Assembly (NCBI GenBank): GCA_001314655.1
Contig: LJSF01000044.1
Coordinates: forward strand, 124,001 to 188,000
DNA length: 64,000 bases
Direction: 5' to 3'
Origin: Rhodobacteraceae bacterium HLUCCA08
Lineage (GTDB): Bacteria; Pseudomonadota; Alphaproteobacteria; Rhodobacterales; Rhodobacteraceae
Shown here: positions 1 to 7,804 of the stretch, one piece after another
Layout of the letters: each line of letters opens with the position of its first letter
Position numbering within the stretch: the first letter of the stretch is position 1
Made by a program: the position numbers and the translations under genes
The notes under the pieces: generated by a model
Told to the model about the DNA's origin: nothing
Databases searched by the model: none
The model's input: only the letters and a program-made list of their open reading frames with translations

Positions 1-347
1 GCGCCCATCAGCCAGACAAAACGCACCCGCGGATACAGCCGGTGCAGATGCGCCAGCGTCTGGGCGGTGTAGCGCGTGCCCAGCCGGGCCTCGATCCCGG
101 TCACCGTCACCCGCGGATCGCCCCCCAGCACCGCCCTGGCGGCCGCGATCCGGGTCGTCATCGGGGCCGGGCCGCGGGTCTTGAGCGGGTTGCCCGGGCT
201 GACCAGCCACCACACCCGGTCGAGCCCGAATTGCGCCAATGCGGCCCGGCTGATGGCGACGTGGCCGCCATGGGCGGGGTCGAAAGACCCGCCCAGCAAC
301 CCGACCACCCGGCCCGGTGGCGCGTATGGCATCTCGTGACGCAGCAT
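1..347 (-). CDS. nadD: Nicotinate-nucleotide adenylyltransferase NadD (5' part; runs off the window)
   Basis: NadD transfers AMP from ATP to nicotinate mononucleotide in the cytoplasm, the step before NAD synthetase. Reading the minus strand from 347 gives an uninterrupted frame to base 1. It starts [20 protein letters not shown] and carries the nucleotidyltransferase signature [12 protein letters not shown], then [11 protein letters not shown] and a GTRYTAQTL stretch, all typical of NadD. About 115 residues are visible; the C-terminal half lies left of base 1. Start 347 is preferred over an in-frame ATG at 332 because a short RH-containing N-terminal extension is, as I recall, usual in Rhodobacter NadD; neither start has a good ribosome site. 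It is divergent from the GGDEF/EAL gene. The last pathway enzyme, nadE, is also in this window (12877-14535) but not linked. Confidence 0.93.
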   Translation of the reverse strand, partial: MLRHEMPYAPPGRVVGLLGGSFDPAHGGHVAISRAALAQFGLDRVWWLVSPGNPLKTRGPAPMTTRIAAARAVLGGDPRVTVTGIEARLGTRYTAQTLAHLHRLYPRVRFVWLMG

Positions 348-501
348 TGCGCCACCGGTAGCCGGGCGCCGCGGTTTTGTCCAACCGTCCGGGACCGTTA
401 AAATTCGCGACAAAGAACCTGCGGGATTTACCGGCCCGAAAGACGACCCGGCCCAATCTGTGCCCAGTGGAGTGGGTTTGCGAGGGAGCCCTGAGGCTGC
501 C

Positions 502-2361
502 GTGTCTGTCTTCGTCATCACCATCGTGGCGCTGTTGGCAGCCACCCTCGCGCTTTCCATCGGGCTGATGGTGGTCGCGCTGAAACTGCGCAACGCGGCC
601 AGCCGGCTGGCCGAGCTCAAGAAATCCCTGCGCGACACCCGCCGCGCCTCGGCCAATTTCCGCACCGCCACCGAACACGCCAATGACGGGCTGGTGATCC
701 AGAACATGGACGCCACCATCGTCTGGGCCAATCCCGCCTATTGCCGGATCATGGGCCGCGACCTGGACGACATGATCGGCCGCAACCCGCTGGAATTCGC
801 CCTGCCGTCGCGCGAACGCCCCCCGAAATCGGCGATTCGCAGCTTTCGCTACAATCCCGACGATCCGGAATTCCGGCGGCTGGAACTGGTCCGCAACCAG
901 CGCAAGGACGGCACCCTGTTCTGGAACCAGATCAGTTTCGCCTTTCACACCAATGCCGCGGGCGACCAGATCTGCGTCGTGGTCTGCCGCGATGTCTCCG
1001 AACAGATCGAACAGGAGGAACGCCTGGCCGAGGCCCGCGACAAGCTCGAACACGAGGCGACCCATGATGCGCTGACCGGTCTGGCCAACCGCACCGCCCT
1101 GATCCGCTTCGCCGACCAGGCCCTGGCCGATGCGGCGAAGACCGGCCGCCAGGTCGGCATGCTCCATGTCGATCTCGACCGGTTCAAGGAAATCAACGAC
1201 ACCCACGGCCATGCCGCCGGCGACGAGGTGCTGCGCCATGCGGCCCGGCAATTGTCCGGCCATGTCCGGCGCGGCGACATGGTCGCCCGGGTGGGGGGCG
1301 ACGAATTCGTCGTGGTCTGCCCCGATCTGGTCGCGCTCGAGGATCTGCGCGCGGTCGCGACCAAGCTGTCGCGGGCGCTGCAGGTGTCGATCGACTGGAA
1401 CGACCGGGTGCTGGTCGGGCGCGGCTCGATCGGCGGCGCCCTGTCGGGGCCCGGCGCAACCGCCACCGACGATCTGCTCAGCTTTTCCGATTTCGCCCTC
1501 TACGAGGCCAAGCGCGGCGGCCGCGGCCGGGTCGAAATCTATGACGACGCCCTGGCCCGACGCCATTCCAACCAGACCCGCCGCGCCGCCGACCTGACGC
1601 TGGCGGTCAATTCCAACAGCCTGACCCATTTCTTCCAGCCCAAGATGAACCTGGAAACCGGCCGGATCAGCGGGTTCGAAACCCTGGTGCGCTGGCAGCA
1701 TCCCGAAGACGGAATGATCTCTCCGGCCGAATTCCTGCCGCTTGCCGAAGACCTCGGCCTGATGGGCGAACTCGACCTGTGTTCCATGGGCGGCGCGCTC
1801 GAATTCAAGCGGTTCCTGGCCCGGATCGGCCGCACCGACATGTCCGTCTCCTTCAATGCCTCGACCGAGCTTCTGACCCATCCCGATTTCATCAACCGGC
1901 TGGTCTGGGGCGTCGAATCCGGCGGGCTGCGCCGCGACCAGGTGGTGATCGAGGTGCTGGAAACCACGGTCTTCGGCGACCCGGGCGAGGAATGTTCGGG
2001 CGCCGCGGTGATCCGCGACCTGCGTCGCGCCGGGTTCCAGGTGATGCTGGACGATTTCGGGATCGGCCATGCCGGGCTGTCGCACCTGGCCCAGCTTGAC
2101 GTGACCGGGGTCAAGATCGACCAGTCGCTGGTCCGCAACATGCTGACCGACGCGGCCTCGTCCAAGATCGTCGGCACCATCGTCGAGCTGTGCAACACGC
2201 TGGGCCTGACCGTGGTCGCCGAAGGGGTCGAAACCCGCGAGGTCGCGATGCGGCTCAAGCGGCTGGGCTGCGACTACATCCAGGGCTACTGGCTGTCGCG
2301 GCCGCTGCCGCGCGAGGATATCGCCGCCTGGCTTGACGGTGACATGCGCCTGACCGCCTGA
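502..2361 (+). CDS. Membrane-anchored PAS-GGDEF-EAL cyclic-di-GMP protein
   Basis: Bifunctional-type c-di-GMP turnover protein. An N-terminal transmembrane helix (about residues 2-27) is followed by a short coiled linker, a PAS domain (about 45-170), a GGDEF domain and an EAL domain. The cyclase motif RVGGDEF is intact (GGDEF near residues 265-269), and RRGD five residues upstream fits the RxxD product-inhibition site. The EAL motif reads ETL (near 393), an accepted variant; the other phosphodiesterase residues ([28 protein letters not shown]) are present, so both activities look possible. Start: GTG 502, with GAGG just upstream, places the membrane helix at the N-terminus; in-frame GTG 460 has no ribosome site. 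Which activity dominates cannot be read from sequence. Confidence 0.92.
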   Translation: MSVFVITIVALLAATLALSIGLMVVALKLRNAASRLAELKKSLRDTRRASANFRTATEHANDGLVIQNMDATIVWANPAYCRIMGRDLDDMIGRNPLEFALPSRERPPKSAIRSFRYNPDDPEFRRLELVRNQRKDGTLFWNQISFAFHTNAAGDQICVVVCRDVSEQIEQEERLAEARDKLEHEATHDALTGLANRTALIRFADQALADAAKTGRQVGMLHVDLDRFKEINDTHGHAAGDEVLRHAARQLSGHVRRGDMVARVGGDEFVVVCPDLVALEDLRAVATKLSRALQVSIDWNDRVLVGRGSIGGALSGPGATATDDLLSFSDFALYEAKRGGRGRVEIYDDALARRHSNQTRRAADLTLAVNSNSLTHFFQPKMNLETGRISGFETLVRWQHPEDGMISPAEFLPLAEDLGLMGELDLCSMGGALEFKRFLARIGRTDMSVSFNASTELLTHPDFINRLVWGVESGGLRRDQVVIEVLETTVFGDPGEECSGAAVIRDLRRAGFQVMLDDFGIGHAGLSHLAQLDVTGVKIDQSLVRNMLTDAASSKIVGTIVELCNTLGLTVVAEGVETREVAMRLKRLGCDYIQGYWLSRPLPREDIAAWLDGDMRLTA

Positions 2362-2368
2362 GCGGCGA

Positions 2369-2396
2369 TTGACGGCGCGCGCGCCGCGGCTAGGCT
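2369..2396 (+). promoter_or_regulatory. Candidate promoter of the GNAT gene (leaderless)
   Basis: TTGACG at 2369-2374, a 16-nt spacer and TAGGCT at 2391-2396. The -10 element ends only 6 nt before the ATG at 2403 and no Shine-Dalgarno sequence lies between, so transcription would start at or next to the start codon. Confidence 0.45.
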
Positions 2397-2402
2397 GCGC
2401 CC

Positions 2403-2879
2403 ATGACCGCGCCCGCCGCCCCCGTGATCCGCCGCACCGATCCCCGCGCGCCCAAGGCCCGGGCCTGCCTGAAAGCCTATTACGCCGAGCTTGACGCCCG
2501 GTTCGGAGGCGGCTTCGACGTGTCGTTGTCGCGCGACCCCGAGGCGGTGGACATGATCTCGCCGCGCGGCGCCTTTTTCGTCGCGCTGGACGGCGCCGCA
2601 CCCCTGGGCTGCGCCGGGTTCAAGGGCCATGACGGGGCCTGGGCCGAGGTCAAGCGGCTCTGGGTCGCCCCCGCCGCCCGCGGCCGGGGCCTGGCCACGG
2701 CGCTGATGGCCGAAATCGAAACCGCCGCCCGCGCGATGGCGATCCCGCTGCTGCGGCTCGACACCAATTCCGCCCTGCCCGAGGCCGCGGCGCTGTATGA
2801 CCGGCTCGGCTGGACCCGGATCGACCGGTTCAACGACGACCCCTACCCGGACCTGTTCTTCGAAAAGGCGCTGCCCTGA
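2403..2879 (+). CDS. GNAT-family N-acetyltransferase
   Basis: A 158-residue single-domain GNAT protein expected to transfer an acetyl group from acetyl-CoA to an unidentified small molecule or protein amine. The acetyl-CoA pyrophosphate-binding motif A is clear (VAPAARGRGLATAL, about residues 88-101), followed by the motif-B-like segment LPEAAALYDRLGW. Length is normal for the family. The substrate cannot be inferred. The ATG at 2403 has no Shine-Dalgarno sequence and sits just behind a -35/-10 pair, suggesting a leaderless message and expression independent of the upstream gene. Confidence 0.9.
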   Translation: MTAPAAPVIRRTDPRAPKARACLKAYYAELDARFGGGFDVSLSRDPEAVDMISPRGAFFVALDGAAPLGCAGFKGHDGAWAEVKRLWVAPAARGRGLATALMAEIETAARAMAIPLLRLDTNSALPEAAALYDRLGWTRIDRFNDDPYPDLFFEKALP

Positions 2880-2940
2880 TCCCGAGGCCCGGCGGATCTG
2901 TCCGATACCGGAGGCGTTCGCGCGCGCCGACGCGATCAGA

Positions 2941-2969
2941 TTGCCCCCACCCGGCCGCGCCGCTATCTA
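2941..2969 (+). promoter_or_regulatory. Candidate promoter of ettA
   Basis: TTGCCC at 2941-2946, a 17-nt spacer and TATCTA at 2964-2969, 27 nt before the ettA ATG, which has its own GGAGG ribosome site. Spacing is ideal for a housekeeping sigma factor. Confidence 0.5.
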
Positions 2970-2996
2970 AGCAGGATCGAACAGGCGGAGGATTCC

Positions 2997-4652
2997 ATGG
3001 CCAGCTATCAATATGTCTACCACATGGACGGTGTCTCCAAGACCTATCCCGGCGGCAAGAAATGCTTTGAAAACATCCGCCTGTCCTTCCTGCCCGGGGT
3101 CAAGATCGGCGTCGTCGGCGTCAACGGCGCGGGCAAGTCCACGCTGCTGCGGATCATGGCCGGGATCGACACCGATTTCACCGGCGAAGCCTGGTCCGCC
3201 GAGGGCGCCAGGGTCGGCTACCTGCCCCAGGAACCGCAGCTCGACCCGACCCTGACCGTGCGCGACAACGTCATGCTCGGCGTCGCAGCCAAGAAGGCCA
3301 AGCTCGACCGCTACAACGAGCTGGCGATGAATTATTCCGACGAAACCGCCGACGAGATGGCCCAGCTCCAGGACGAGATCGACGCCCAGAACCTGTGGGA
3401 TCTCGACGCCCAGATCGACGTCGCGATGGAGGCCCTGCGCTGCCCGCCCGACGAGGCCATGCCCGACAACCTTTCGGGCGGCGAGGCGCGCCGCGTCGCG
3501 CTGTGCAAGCTGCTGCTCGAAGCGCCCGACATGCTGCTGCTGGACGAACCGACCAACCACCTCGATGCCGAAACCATCGCCTGGCTGCAGCAGCATCTGA
3601 TCGACTACAAGGGCACCATTCTGATCGTCACCCATGACCGCTATTTCCTGGATGACATCACCGGCTGGATCCTGGAGTTGGACCGCGGTCGCGGCATCCC
3701 CTACGAGGGCAATTACTCGGCCTGGCTGGAACAGAAGGCCAAGCGGCTGGCGCAGGAGGCGCGCGAGGACAAGGCCAAGCAGAAGACCCTGGAACGCGAA
3801 CTGGACTGGATGCGGCAGGGCCAGAAGGCGCGTCAGGCCAAGTCCAAGGCCCGGATCGCCGCCTATAACGAAATGGCCAGCCAGTCCGAACGCGAACGGG
3901 TCGGTCGCGCCCAGATCATCATCCCCAACGGGCCGCGCCTGGGCGGCAAGGTGATCGAGGTCGAGGGGCTGACCAAGGCCTATGGCGACAGGCTGCTGAT
4001 CGAGGATCTGTCCTTTTCCCTGCCCCCCGGCGGCATCGTCGGCGTGATCGGCCCCAACGGCGCCGGCAAATCGACGCTGTTCCGCATGCTCACCGGGCAG
4101 GAACAGCCCGATGGCGGCACGCTCGAATACGGCGACACGGTGCAGCTGTCCTATGTCGACCAGTCGCGCGACGCGCTGAACCCCGACGCGACGGTTTGGG
4201 AAGAGGTCTCGGGCGGGGCCGAGATCATCGAACTGGGCGATGCCAGCATGAATTCCCGCGCCTATTGCGGCGCCTTCAACTTCAAGGGCGGCGACCAGCA
4301 GAAAAAGGTCGGCCTGCTGTCGGGCGGCGAGCGCAACCGGGTGCATATGGCCAAGCTGCTGAAATCCGGCGGCAACGTGTTGCTGCTGGACGAGCCGACC
4401 AACGACCTTGACGTCGAGACCCTGCGGGCGCTGGAAGACGCCTTGGAGAATTTTGCCGGCTGCGCCGTCATCATTTCCCACGACCGCTTCTTCCTCGACC
4501 GCCTGTGCACCCACATCCTGGCCTTCGAGGGCGAGGCCCATGTGGAATGGTTCCAAGGCAATTTCGAGGATTACGAGGAAGACAAGAAGCGCCGGCTGGG
4601 GGCGGATGCCCTCGAACCCAAACGCTTGAAACACAAGAAATTCTCCCGTTAA
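2997..4652 (+). CDS. ettA: Energy-dependent translational throttle protein EttA (ABC-F)
   Basis: Soluble ABC-F ATPase of 551 residues (E. coli EttA has 555). The family binds the ribosomal E site and gates early elongation according to ATP/ADP ratio. Two nucleotide-binding domains are complete: Walker A GVNGAGKST (about 41-49) and GPNGAGKST (about 352-360); signatures LSGGEARRV (159) and LSGGERNRV (441); Walker B LLLDEPTNHLD and LLLDEPTNDLD. There are no membrane segments. The arm insertion in domain 1 and the charged linker rich in Lys/Arg/Gln (about 250-300) match EttA. The ATG follows a GGAGG at proper distance. The last codons, encoding EPKRLKHKKFSR, fall in a sequence that recurs 144 nt downstream (see repeat). 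Confidence 0.96.
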   Translation: MASYQYVYHMDGVSKTYPGGKKCFENIRLSFLPGVKIGVVGVNGAGKSTLLRIMAGIDTDFTGEAWSAEGARVGYLPQEPQLDPTLTVRDNVMLGVAAKKAKLDRYNELAMNYSDETADEMAQLQDEIDAQNLWDLDAQIDVAMEALRCPPDEAMPDNLSGGEARRVALCKLLLEAPDMLLLDEPTNHLDAETIAWLQQHLIDYKGTILIVTHDRYFLDDITGWILELDRGRGIPYEGNYSAWLEQKAKRLAQEAREDKAKQKTLERELDWMRQGQKARQAKSKARIAAYNEMASQSERERVGRAQIIIPNGPRLGGKVIEVEGLTKAYGDRLLIEDLSFSLPPGGIVGVIGPNGAGKSTLFRMLTGQEQPDGGTLEYGDTVQLSYVDQSRDALNPDATVWEEVSGGAEIIELGDASMNSRAYCGAFNFKGGDQQKKVGLLSGGERNRVHMAKLLKSGGNVLLLDEPTNDLDVETLRALEDALENFAGCAVIISHDRFFLDRLCTHILAFEGEAHVEWFQGNFEDYEEDKKRRLGADALEPKRLKHKKFSR

Positions 4653-4802
4653 GGGAGGGCTTCCTGGGGTTCCGGTTCGGGTTCGAGGCATGGGCGAAAG
4701 CGTAGTGTCGCCGTCAAACCGCGTGCGGCACCCGGTTGAATGGTATTGGCTTCGCGGGAACCCAGACGCCTGAAACACAAGACGTTTTCGTTTCAGGGTG
4801 GG
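4614..4802 (+). repeat. Imperfect 25-bp direct repeat at the ettA 3' end and in the following spacer, with hairpins
   Basis: A 25-bp sequence beginning GAACCCA and ending ACACAAGA occurs at 4614-4638 (the last ettA codons) and at 4758-4782 with two mismatches. The second copy runs into an 8-bp inverted repeat (CCTGAAAC ... GTTTCAGG, about 4769-4797). The ettA stop codon lies in the loop of a CTCCC/GGGAG hairpin. The 441-nt spacer 4653-5093 has no convincing gene: short frames across it lack ribosome sites and change frame relative to ettA. Besides these hairpins and the csp promoter/leader I see nothing else in it. It may be a dispersed intergenic repeat or a partial duplication of the ettA tail. 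Confidence 0.5.
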
Positions 4803-4939
4803 GGTTCGGCCCACCACCCCCCAACCCCTTCCGGGCCAGCAATCCAGCACCGACCCGCTCGGCGGCACCGTCCACCGCGCGCCCGGCACCGGCGGGATAC
4901 CGACAATCCGCCGACGCGGGACCGGTGCGGCGATTTTCC

Positions 4940-4968
4940 TTGCAATCGCATCGGCGAACCCCCATATG
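4940..4968 (+). promoter_or_regulatory. Candidate promoter of the first cold-shock gene
   Basis: TTGCAA at 4940-4945, 17-nt spacer, CATATG at 4963-4968. This would give a 5' leader of roughly 115-120 nt before the ATG at 5094, in line with the long leaders of cspA-type genes. Weak -10, so tentative. Confidence 0.35.
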
Positions 4969-5093
4969 ACCCTCGCGACCGTTACTCTATCTCGACCCTG
5001 ACGTCCTTCATCGGCTCTCAGTTCTTCGATCTAGCACTGACCTAGCCGGGCTGCCGCACCAACGCGGGCAGCATAACATGAAGGAATATTCAC

Positions 5094-5300
5094 ATGGCCA
5101 ATGGCACCGTGAAATGGTTCAACTCCACCAAGGGCTTCGGGTTCATCGCGCCCGAAACCGGCGGCAAGGACGTGTTCGTCCACATCTCGGCCGTCGAACG
5201 TGCCGGGCTGACCGGCCTGGCCGATGACCAGAAGGTCACCTATGACGTGGAAGCCGGCCGGGACGGCCGCGAAAGCGCCACCAATATCGAACTGGCCTGA
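5094..5300 (+). CDS. Cold-shock domain protein (CspA family), copy 1
   Basis: A 68-residue single cold-shock domain protein, an OB-fold RNA/ssDNA chaperone of the cytoplasm. Both nucleic-acid-binding motifs are present: KGFGFIAP (RNP1) and DVFVHIS (RNP2), with the family's N-terminal GTVKWFN. Full family length. The ATG follows AAGGA at good spacing. It is followed by a strong terminator and is therefore monocistronic. A close paralogue lies at 6539-6748; the two differ mainly in the C-terminal third, suggesting duplication with separate regulation. Confidence 0.97.
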   Translation: MANGTVKWFNSTKGFGFIAPETGGKDVFVHISAVERAGLTGLADDQKVTYDVEAGRDGRESATNIELA

Positions 5301-5340
5301 GCCAGCGCCAGCCGCGCCCGAGGGCGCCTGACGATATCCG

Positions 5341-5367
5341 CGCCGGCCCCGAAACGGGCCGGCGTTT
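5341..5367 (+). terminator. Rho-independent terminator after csp copy 1
   Basis: Perfect 9-bp stem CGCCGGCCC / GGGCCGGCG with a 6-nt loop, followed by TTTCACGTTTT. Lies 40 nt past the csp stop codon. Confidence 0.8.
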
Positions 5368-5525
5368 CACGTTTTGCTGCAGGCGCAAAGCGGTGGAAAC
5401 GATTTGTTAAGGAATTCCACCATTTTTCCGGGGGCCGTTTCATGCGACCCTGTCCGTGCCGGGGGGACCAGGATTGATCCCCTGGCACCTGATTTGAAAA
5501 GGCTTTTTGAAACGGAGGGCCGCAT

Positions 5526-5633
5526 ATGCCCCGCAAGCAGGATACCCCCCAACCGCCGCGGACGCCACAGACGCCGCGCCCCGGCCCCAAGGCCCCGCCG
5601 CGCTTTGCCTTTCGCGACTACGCGATGATCTGA
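5526..5633 (+). CDS. Proline-rich small protein, 35 residues
   Basis: Short ORF with a strong ribosome site (ACGGAGGG, 8 nt before the ATG at 5526). It encodes 35 residues: a basic start (MPRKQD), a Pro/Arg/Thr-rich stretch and an aromatic tail ending FRDYAMI. There is no signal peptide or membrane helix. It stands alone between the csp terminator and the convergent thioredoxin gene, its stop being 5 nt from the trxC stop. Function unknown. The ribosome site and its isolation argue that it is translated, but a chance ORF in GC-rich DNA cannot be excluded. Confidence 0.5.
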   Translation: MPRKQDTPQPPRTPQTPRPGPKAPPRFAFRDYAMI

Positions 5634-5638
5634 GGCGG

Positions 5639-6064
5639 TCAGCCCCGCGCCCAGGCGGTGATCCGGTCCGCCGGCAGGGCCCCCGATTGCCGCGCGACCT
5701 CGCGCCCGCCGGCGAATTTCACCATCGTCGGAATGCCGCGGATCCCGTATGCCGCGCCGGCCGCCTGGTGGCTTTCGGTGTTCAGCTTGACCAGCCGCGC
5801 CTGCCCCGCCAAGGCACCTGCGGCCTTGGAAAATTCCGGCGCCATCATCCGGCAGGGCCCACACCAGGGCGCCCAGAAATCGACCACCAGCGGCACGTCA
5901 TCGGTCCGCGCGGCCTTGGCCAGCACCGCGGGGTCGACCTCGACCGCCTTGCCCGGCATCATCGCCGCGCCGCAGGTGCCGCATTTCGGCCCCGCGCCCA
6001 GCTTTTCCCTGGGCACCCGGTTCACCTGCCCGCAATCCAGGCATGTCAGCTTGAATCCCGCCAT
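5639..6064 (-). CDS. trxC: Thioredoxin 2 (TrxC-type, N-terminal zinc motif)
   Basis: A 141-residue cytoplasmic protein-disulfide reductase. The N-terminal extension carries two Cys pairs, CLDC and CGTC, the zinc-binding module that separates thioredoxin 2 from thioredoxin 1. The thioredoxin fold follows with the redox centre WCGPC and the cis-proline loop GIPTM. Start 6064 is chosen because CGGAGG lies just upstream; an upstream in-frame ATG at 6094 would add a non-homologous decapeptide. Trx2 proteins in other bacteria respond to oxidative stress; no oxidant-responsive operator was identified here, only a plausible promoter. Confidence 0.95.
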   Translation of the reverse strand: MAGFKLTCLDCGQVNRVPREKLGAGPKCGTCGAAMMPGKAVEVDPAVLAKAARTDDVPLVVDFWAPWCGPCRMMAPEFSKAAGALAGQARLVKLNTESHQAAGAAYGIRGIPTMVKFAGGREVARQSGALPADRITAWARG

Positions 6065-6091
6065 CTTGGCCTCCGTAAATATTCCGAAACA

Positions 6092-6120
6092 CAAATATGT
6101 CCGCGTTTACCAACCTGCAA
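6092..6120 (-). promoter_or_regulatory. Candidate promoter of trxC
   Basis: On the minus strand TTGCAG (6120-6115), 17-nt spacer, TATTTG (6097-6092), about 28 nt before the trxC start. Lies in an AT-richer island between the divergent trxC and small membrane-protein genes. Confidence 0.4.
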
Positions 6121-6183
6121 GCTTTGCCTTGAACCTTTGTTAACCCGGAGCGACGATGCTGGCGGGGCAAAGGAGGCGACGCG

Positions 6184-6414
6184 ATGGTTGCAGTGATCCT
6201 TCTGTCCGGGATGATCGGATTTCTGGCCGGGCTGGTGGCGGTGATGACCGGCGGCGGGCTGTCCGGTTTCGCCTTCTGGTATGCGTCGGGGGCCACCGGC
6301 GCCGCCGCGATCCTTGGGCTGACCGGGGCGATCCTGTGTCGGCAAGGCTTCGCCCGGCACCTCGCAGGCCCCACGAAACCCATTGCAAGAATCGCCGAAC
6401 CGTCGCAAAAATAA
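6184..6414 (+). CDS. Small two-helix membrane protein, unknown function
   Basis: A 76-residue protein made mostly of two hydrophobic segments (about residues 2-22 and 26-52) joined by a Gly-rich turn, with a basic cytoplasmic-looking tail. The ATG follows AAAGGAGG at ideal spacing, so translation is likely. I recognise no family. It is divergent from trxC and upstream of the second csp gene; nothing indicates a shared role. Confidence 0.65.
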   Translation: MVAVILLSGMIGFLAGLVAVMTGGGLSGFAFWYASGATGAAAILGLTGAILCRQGFARHLAGPTKPIARIAEPSQK

Positions 6415-6538
6415 TGACGCGAGTTACCACGATCCCTGCTGTTTCCGACCCACGGCCTCAGCTCAGATACGATCCTGTGCACTGACGAGCCGACCCGCTG
6501 CACGACGCGAGCGGATGAAACAAGAAGGGAATGGCACC

Positions 6539-6748
6539 ATGGCCACCGGAACCGTGAAATGGTTCAACACCACCAAGGGCTACGGCTTCATCGCGCCGGA
6601 TACCGGCGGGAAAGACGTGTTCGTCCACATCTCGGCTGTCGAGCGTTCGGGCCTGACCGGCCTGGCCGACAACCAGAAAGTCACCTACGAGTTGCAATCG
6701 GGCCGGGACGGCCGCGAAAGCGCCGTGGACATTTCGCTGGCCGACTGA
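6539..6748 (+). CDS. Cold-shock domain protein (CspA family), copy 2
   Basis: A 69-residue single cold-shock domain protein with KGYGFIAP (RNP1) and DVFVHIS (RNP2) in the same positions as copy 1. The start is the ATG at 6539, giving MATGTVKWFN, with AAGAAGGGA upstream; a longer in-frame reading begins in the spacer and is not needed. An out-of-frame ATG eight bases earlier overlaps the ribosome site region. It has its own strong terminator, so the two csp genes are separate transcription units. Confidence 0.96.
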   Translation: MATGTVKWFNTTKGYGFIAPDTGGKDVFVHISAVERSGLTGLADNQKVTYELQSGRDGRESAVDISLAD

Positions 6749-6780
6749 GCCATCGCGATCGGCCACAATCGGCCCAAGGG

Positions 6781-6813
6781 AACGCCCGGGGCACCGCACG
6801 GCCCCGGGCGTTT
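6781..6813. terminator. Bidirectional terminator between csp copy 2 and dodecin
   Basis: Perfect 12-bp stem AACGCCCGGGGC / GCCCCGGGCGTT with an 8-nt loop, T-tract on the plus strand and matching A residues on the other side. It can end both the plus-strand csp message and the minus-strand dodecin message. Confidence 0.85.
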
Positions 6814-6820
6814 CGTGGCG

Positions 6821-7024
6821 TCAGTCCTCCAGAACGAAGGTCACGCGCAGGGCGACGCGGTATTCCTCGACCTTGCCGTCCTTGACCGTGACCTTCTGCT
6901 CGGACACCCAGGCGCCGGTGATGCCCTTGAGCGTTTCCGACGCGCGGGCGATGCCCTGTTCGACCGCGTCGTCGAAGCTTGTCGGCGACGAGGCGATGAT
7001 TTCGGTGACTTTTGCGACGGACAT
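6821..7024 (-). CDS. Dodecin (flavin-binding dodecamer protein)
   Basis: A 67-residue protein with the dodecin pattern: MSVAKVTEIIASSPTSFDDA, an amphipathic helix, then GAWVSEQKV and a terminal beta-strand YRVALRVTFVLED. Dodecins form hollow dodecamers that store or buffer flavins (or coenzyme A) in the cytoplasm. The Trp in GAWV is the residue that stacks on flavin in the family. The ATG at 7024 follows GGGAGGG. It shares a terminator with the convergent csp gene and is a single-gene unit. Confidence 0.92.
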   Translation of the reverse strand: MSVAKVTEIIASSPTSFDDAVEQGIARASETLKGITGAWVSEQKVTVKDGKVEEYRVALRVTFVLED

Positions 7025-7107
7025 GAAGACCCTCCCTTTTTGTGGATGAGAGGGCATCAGACCACGGCGCAGGTCGGAACCCAAACCGGCAACCGGCAAT
7101 CGGCGGA

Positions 7108-7764
7108 TTACTGCCGGGCGGGTGCCTCGGCCCGATCGACCAGTTCCAGCACCGCCGGGCCCATCGCCTCCACGATCCGGGCGACGCCGTCGGGATTGGG
7201 ATGGATCCCGTCGGGCTGCATATAGGCGGCGCGGGCGCCCTCCATGTCGCCCTCGGCCAGCAGCCCCTCGAAGAAGGACGCGACCAGCAGCGTGTCGTAT
7301 TGCGCGGCCAGATCGGGATAGATCGCGTCGAAATCGGCCTTGTAATCGGGGCCGTAATTGCCCGGCGCCTGCATCCCGACCAGCAGCACCGCGACGCCGG
7401 CTTCGTCGGCGGCCTGCAGGATTCCGTCCAGGTTGGCGCGGGCCACCTCGGGCGCGATCCCGCGCAACAGGTCGTTGCCGCCCAGCGCCACGATCATCGC
7501 GTCGACCTCGGGCGTCAGGGTCCAACCGACCCGGCTGAGCCCGCCGGCGGTGGTATCGCCCGACACGCCGGCATTGATCAGCGTGACCTCGGCGCCCCGG
7601 TCCTGCAGCCAGGCCTCCATCTGCGGCACGAAGCCCTCGTCGGCCATCAGACCGTAGCCCTGGGTCAGGCTGTCGCCCAGCGCGGCGATCACCACCGGCT
7701 CTTCGGCCCAGGCCGGGGCGGCGGCGGCCATCAGCGCCAAAGCGCTGTTGCGCATCCCCCGCAT
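7108..7764 (-). CDS. Periplasmic arylesterase / GDSL lipase-like hydrolase (TesA type)
   Basis: SGNH-fold serine hydrolase of about 218 residues, exported by a signal peptide (MRGMRNSALALMAAAAPAWA, cleavage after AWA). All four family blocks are visible: GDSLTQGYG (nucleophile Ser), the oxyanion Gly in GVSGDT, GGNDLLRG, and DGIHPNPDG with the Asp-His pair. E. coli TesA has thioesterase, esterase and lysophospholipase activity; the exact substrate here is unknown. It is divergent from the YbbA-like ATPase gene, the same neighbourhood as tesA-ybbA-ybbP in E. coli. An in-frame ATG at 7755 is an alternative start. Confidence 0.92.
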   Translation of the reverse strand: MRGMRNSALALMAAAAPAWAEEPVVIAALGDSLTQGYGLMADEGFVPQMEAWLQDRGAEVTLINAGVSGDTTAGGLSRVGWTLTPEVDAMIVALGGNDLLRGIAPEVARANLDGILQAADEAGVAVLLVGMQAPGNYGPDYKADFDAIYPDLAAQYDTLLVASFFEGLLAEGDMEGARAAYMQPDGIHPNPDGVARIVEAMGPAVLELVDRAEAPARQ

Positions 7765-7804
7765 TGCCCCATATCCCAGTGACATGACCGAAAAGGCCCA
7801 AGCC

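Noticed and set aside
2967-4889. A 640-codon minus-strand frame opposite ettA
   Set aside because: The plus strand has full ABC-F motifs; the antisense frame has no recognisable domain or ribosome site.
4736-5045. Short plus-strand frames in the spacer after ettA
   Set aside because: No ribosome sites, no conserved motifs, and they consist of the repeat, its hairpins and the csp leader.
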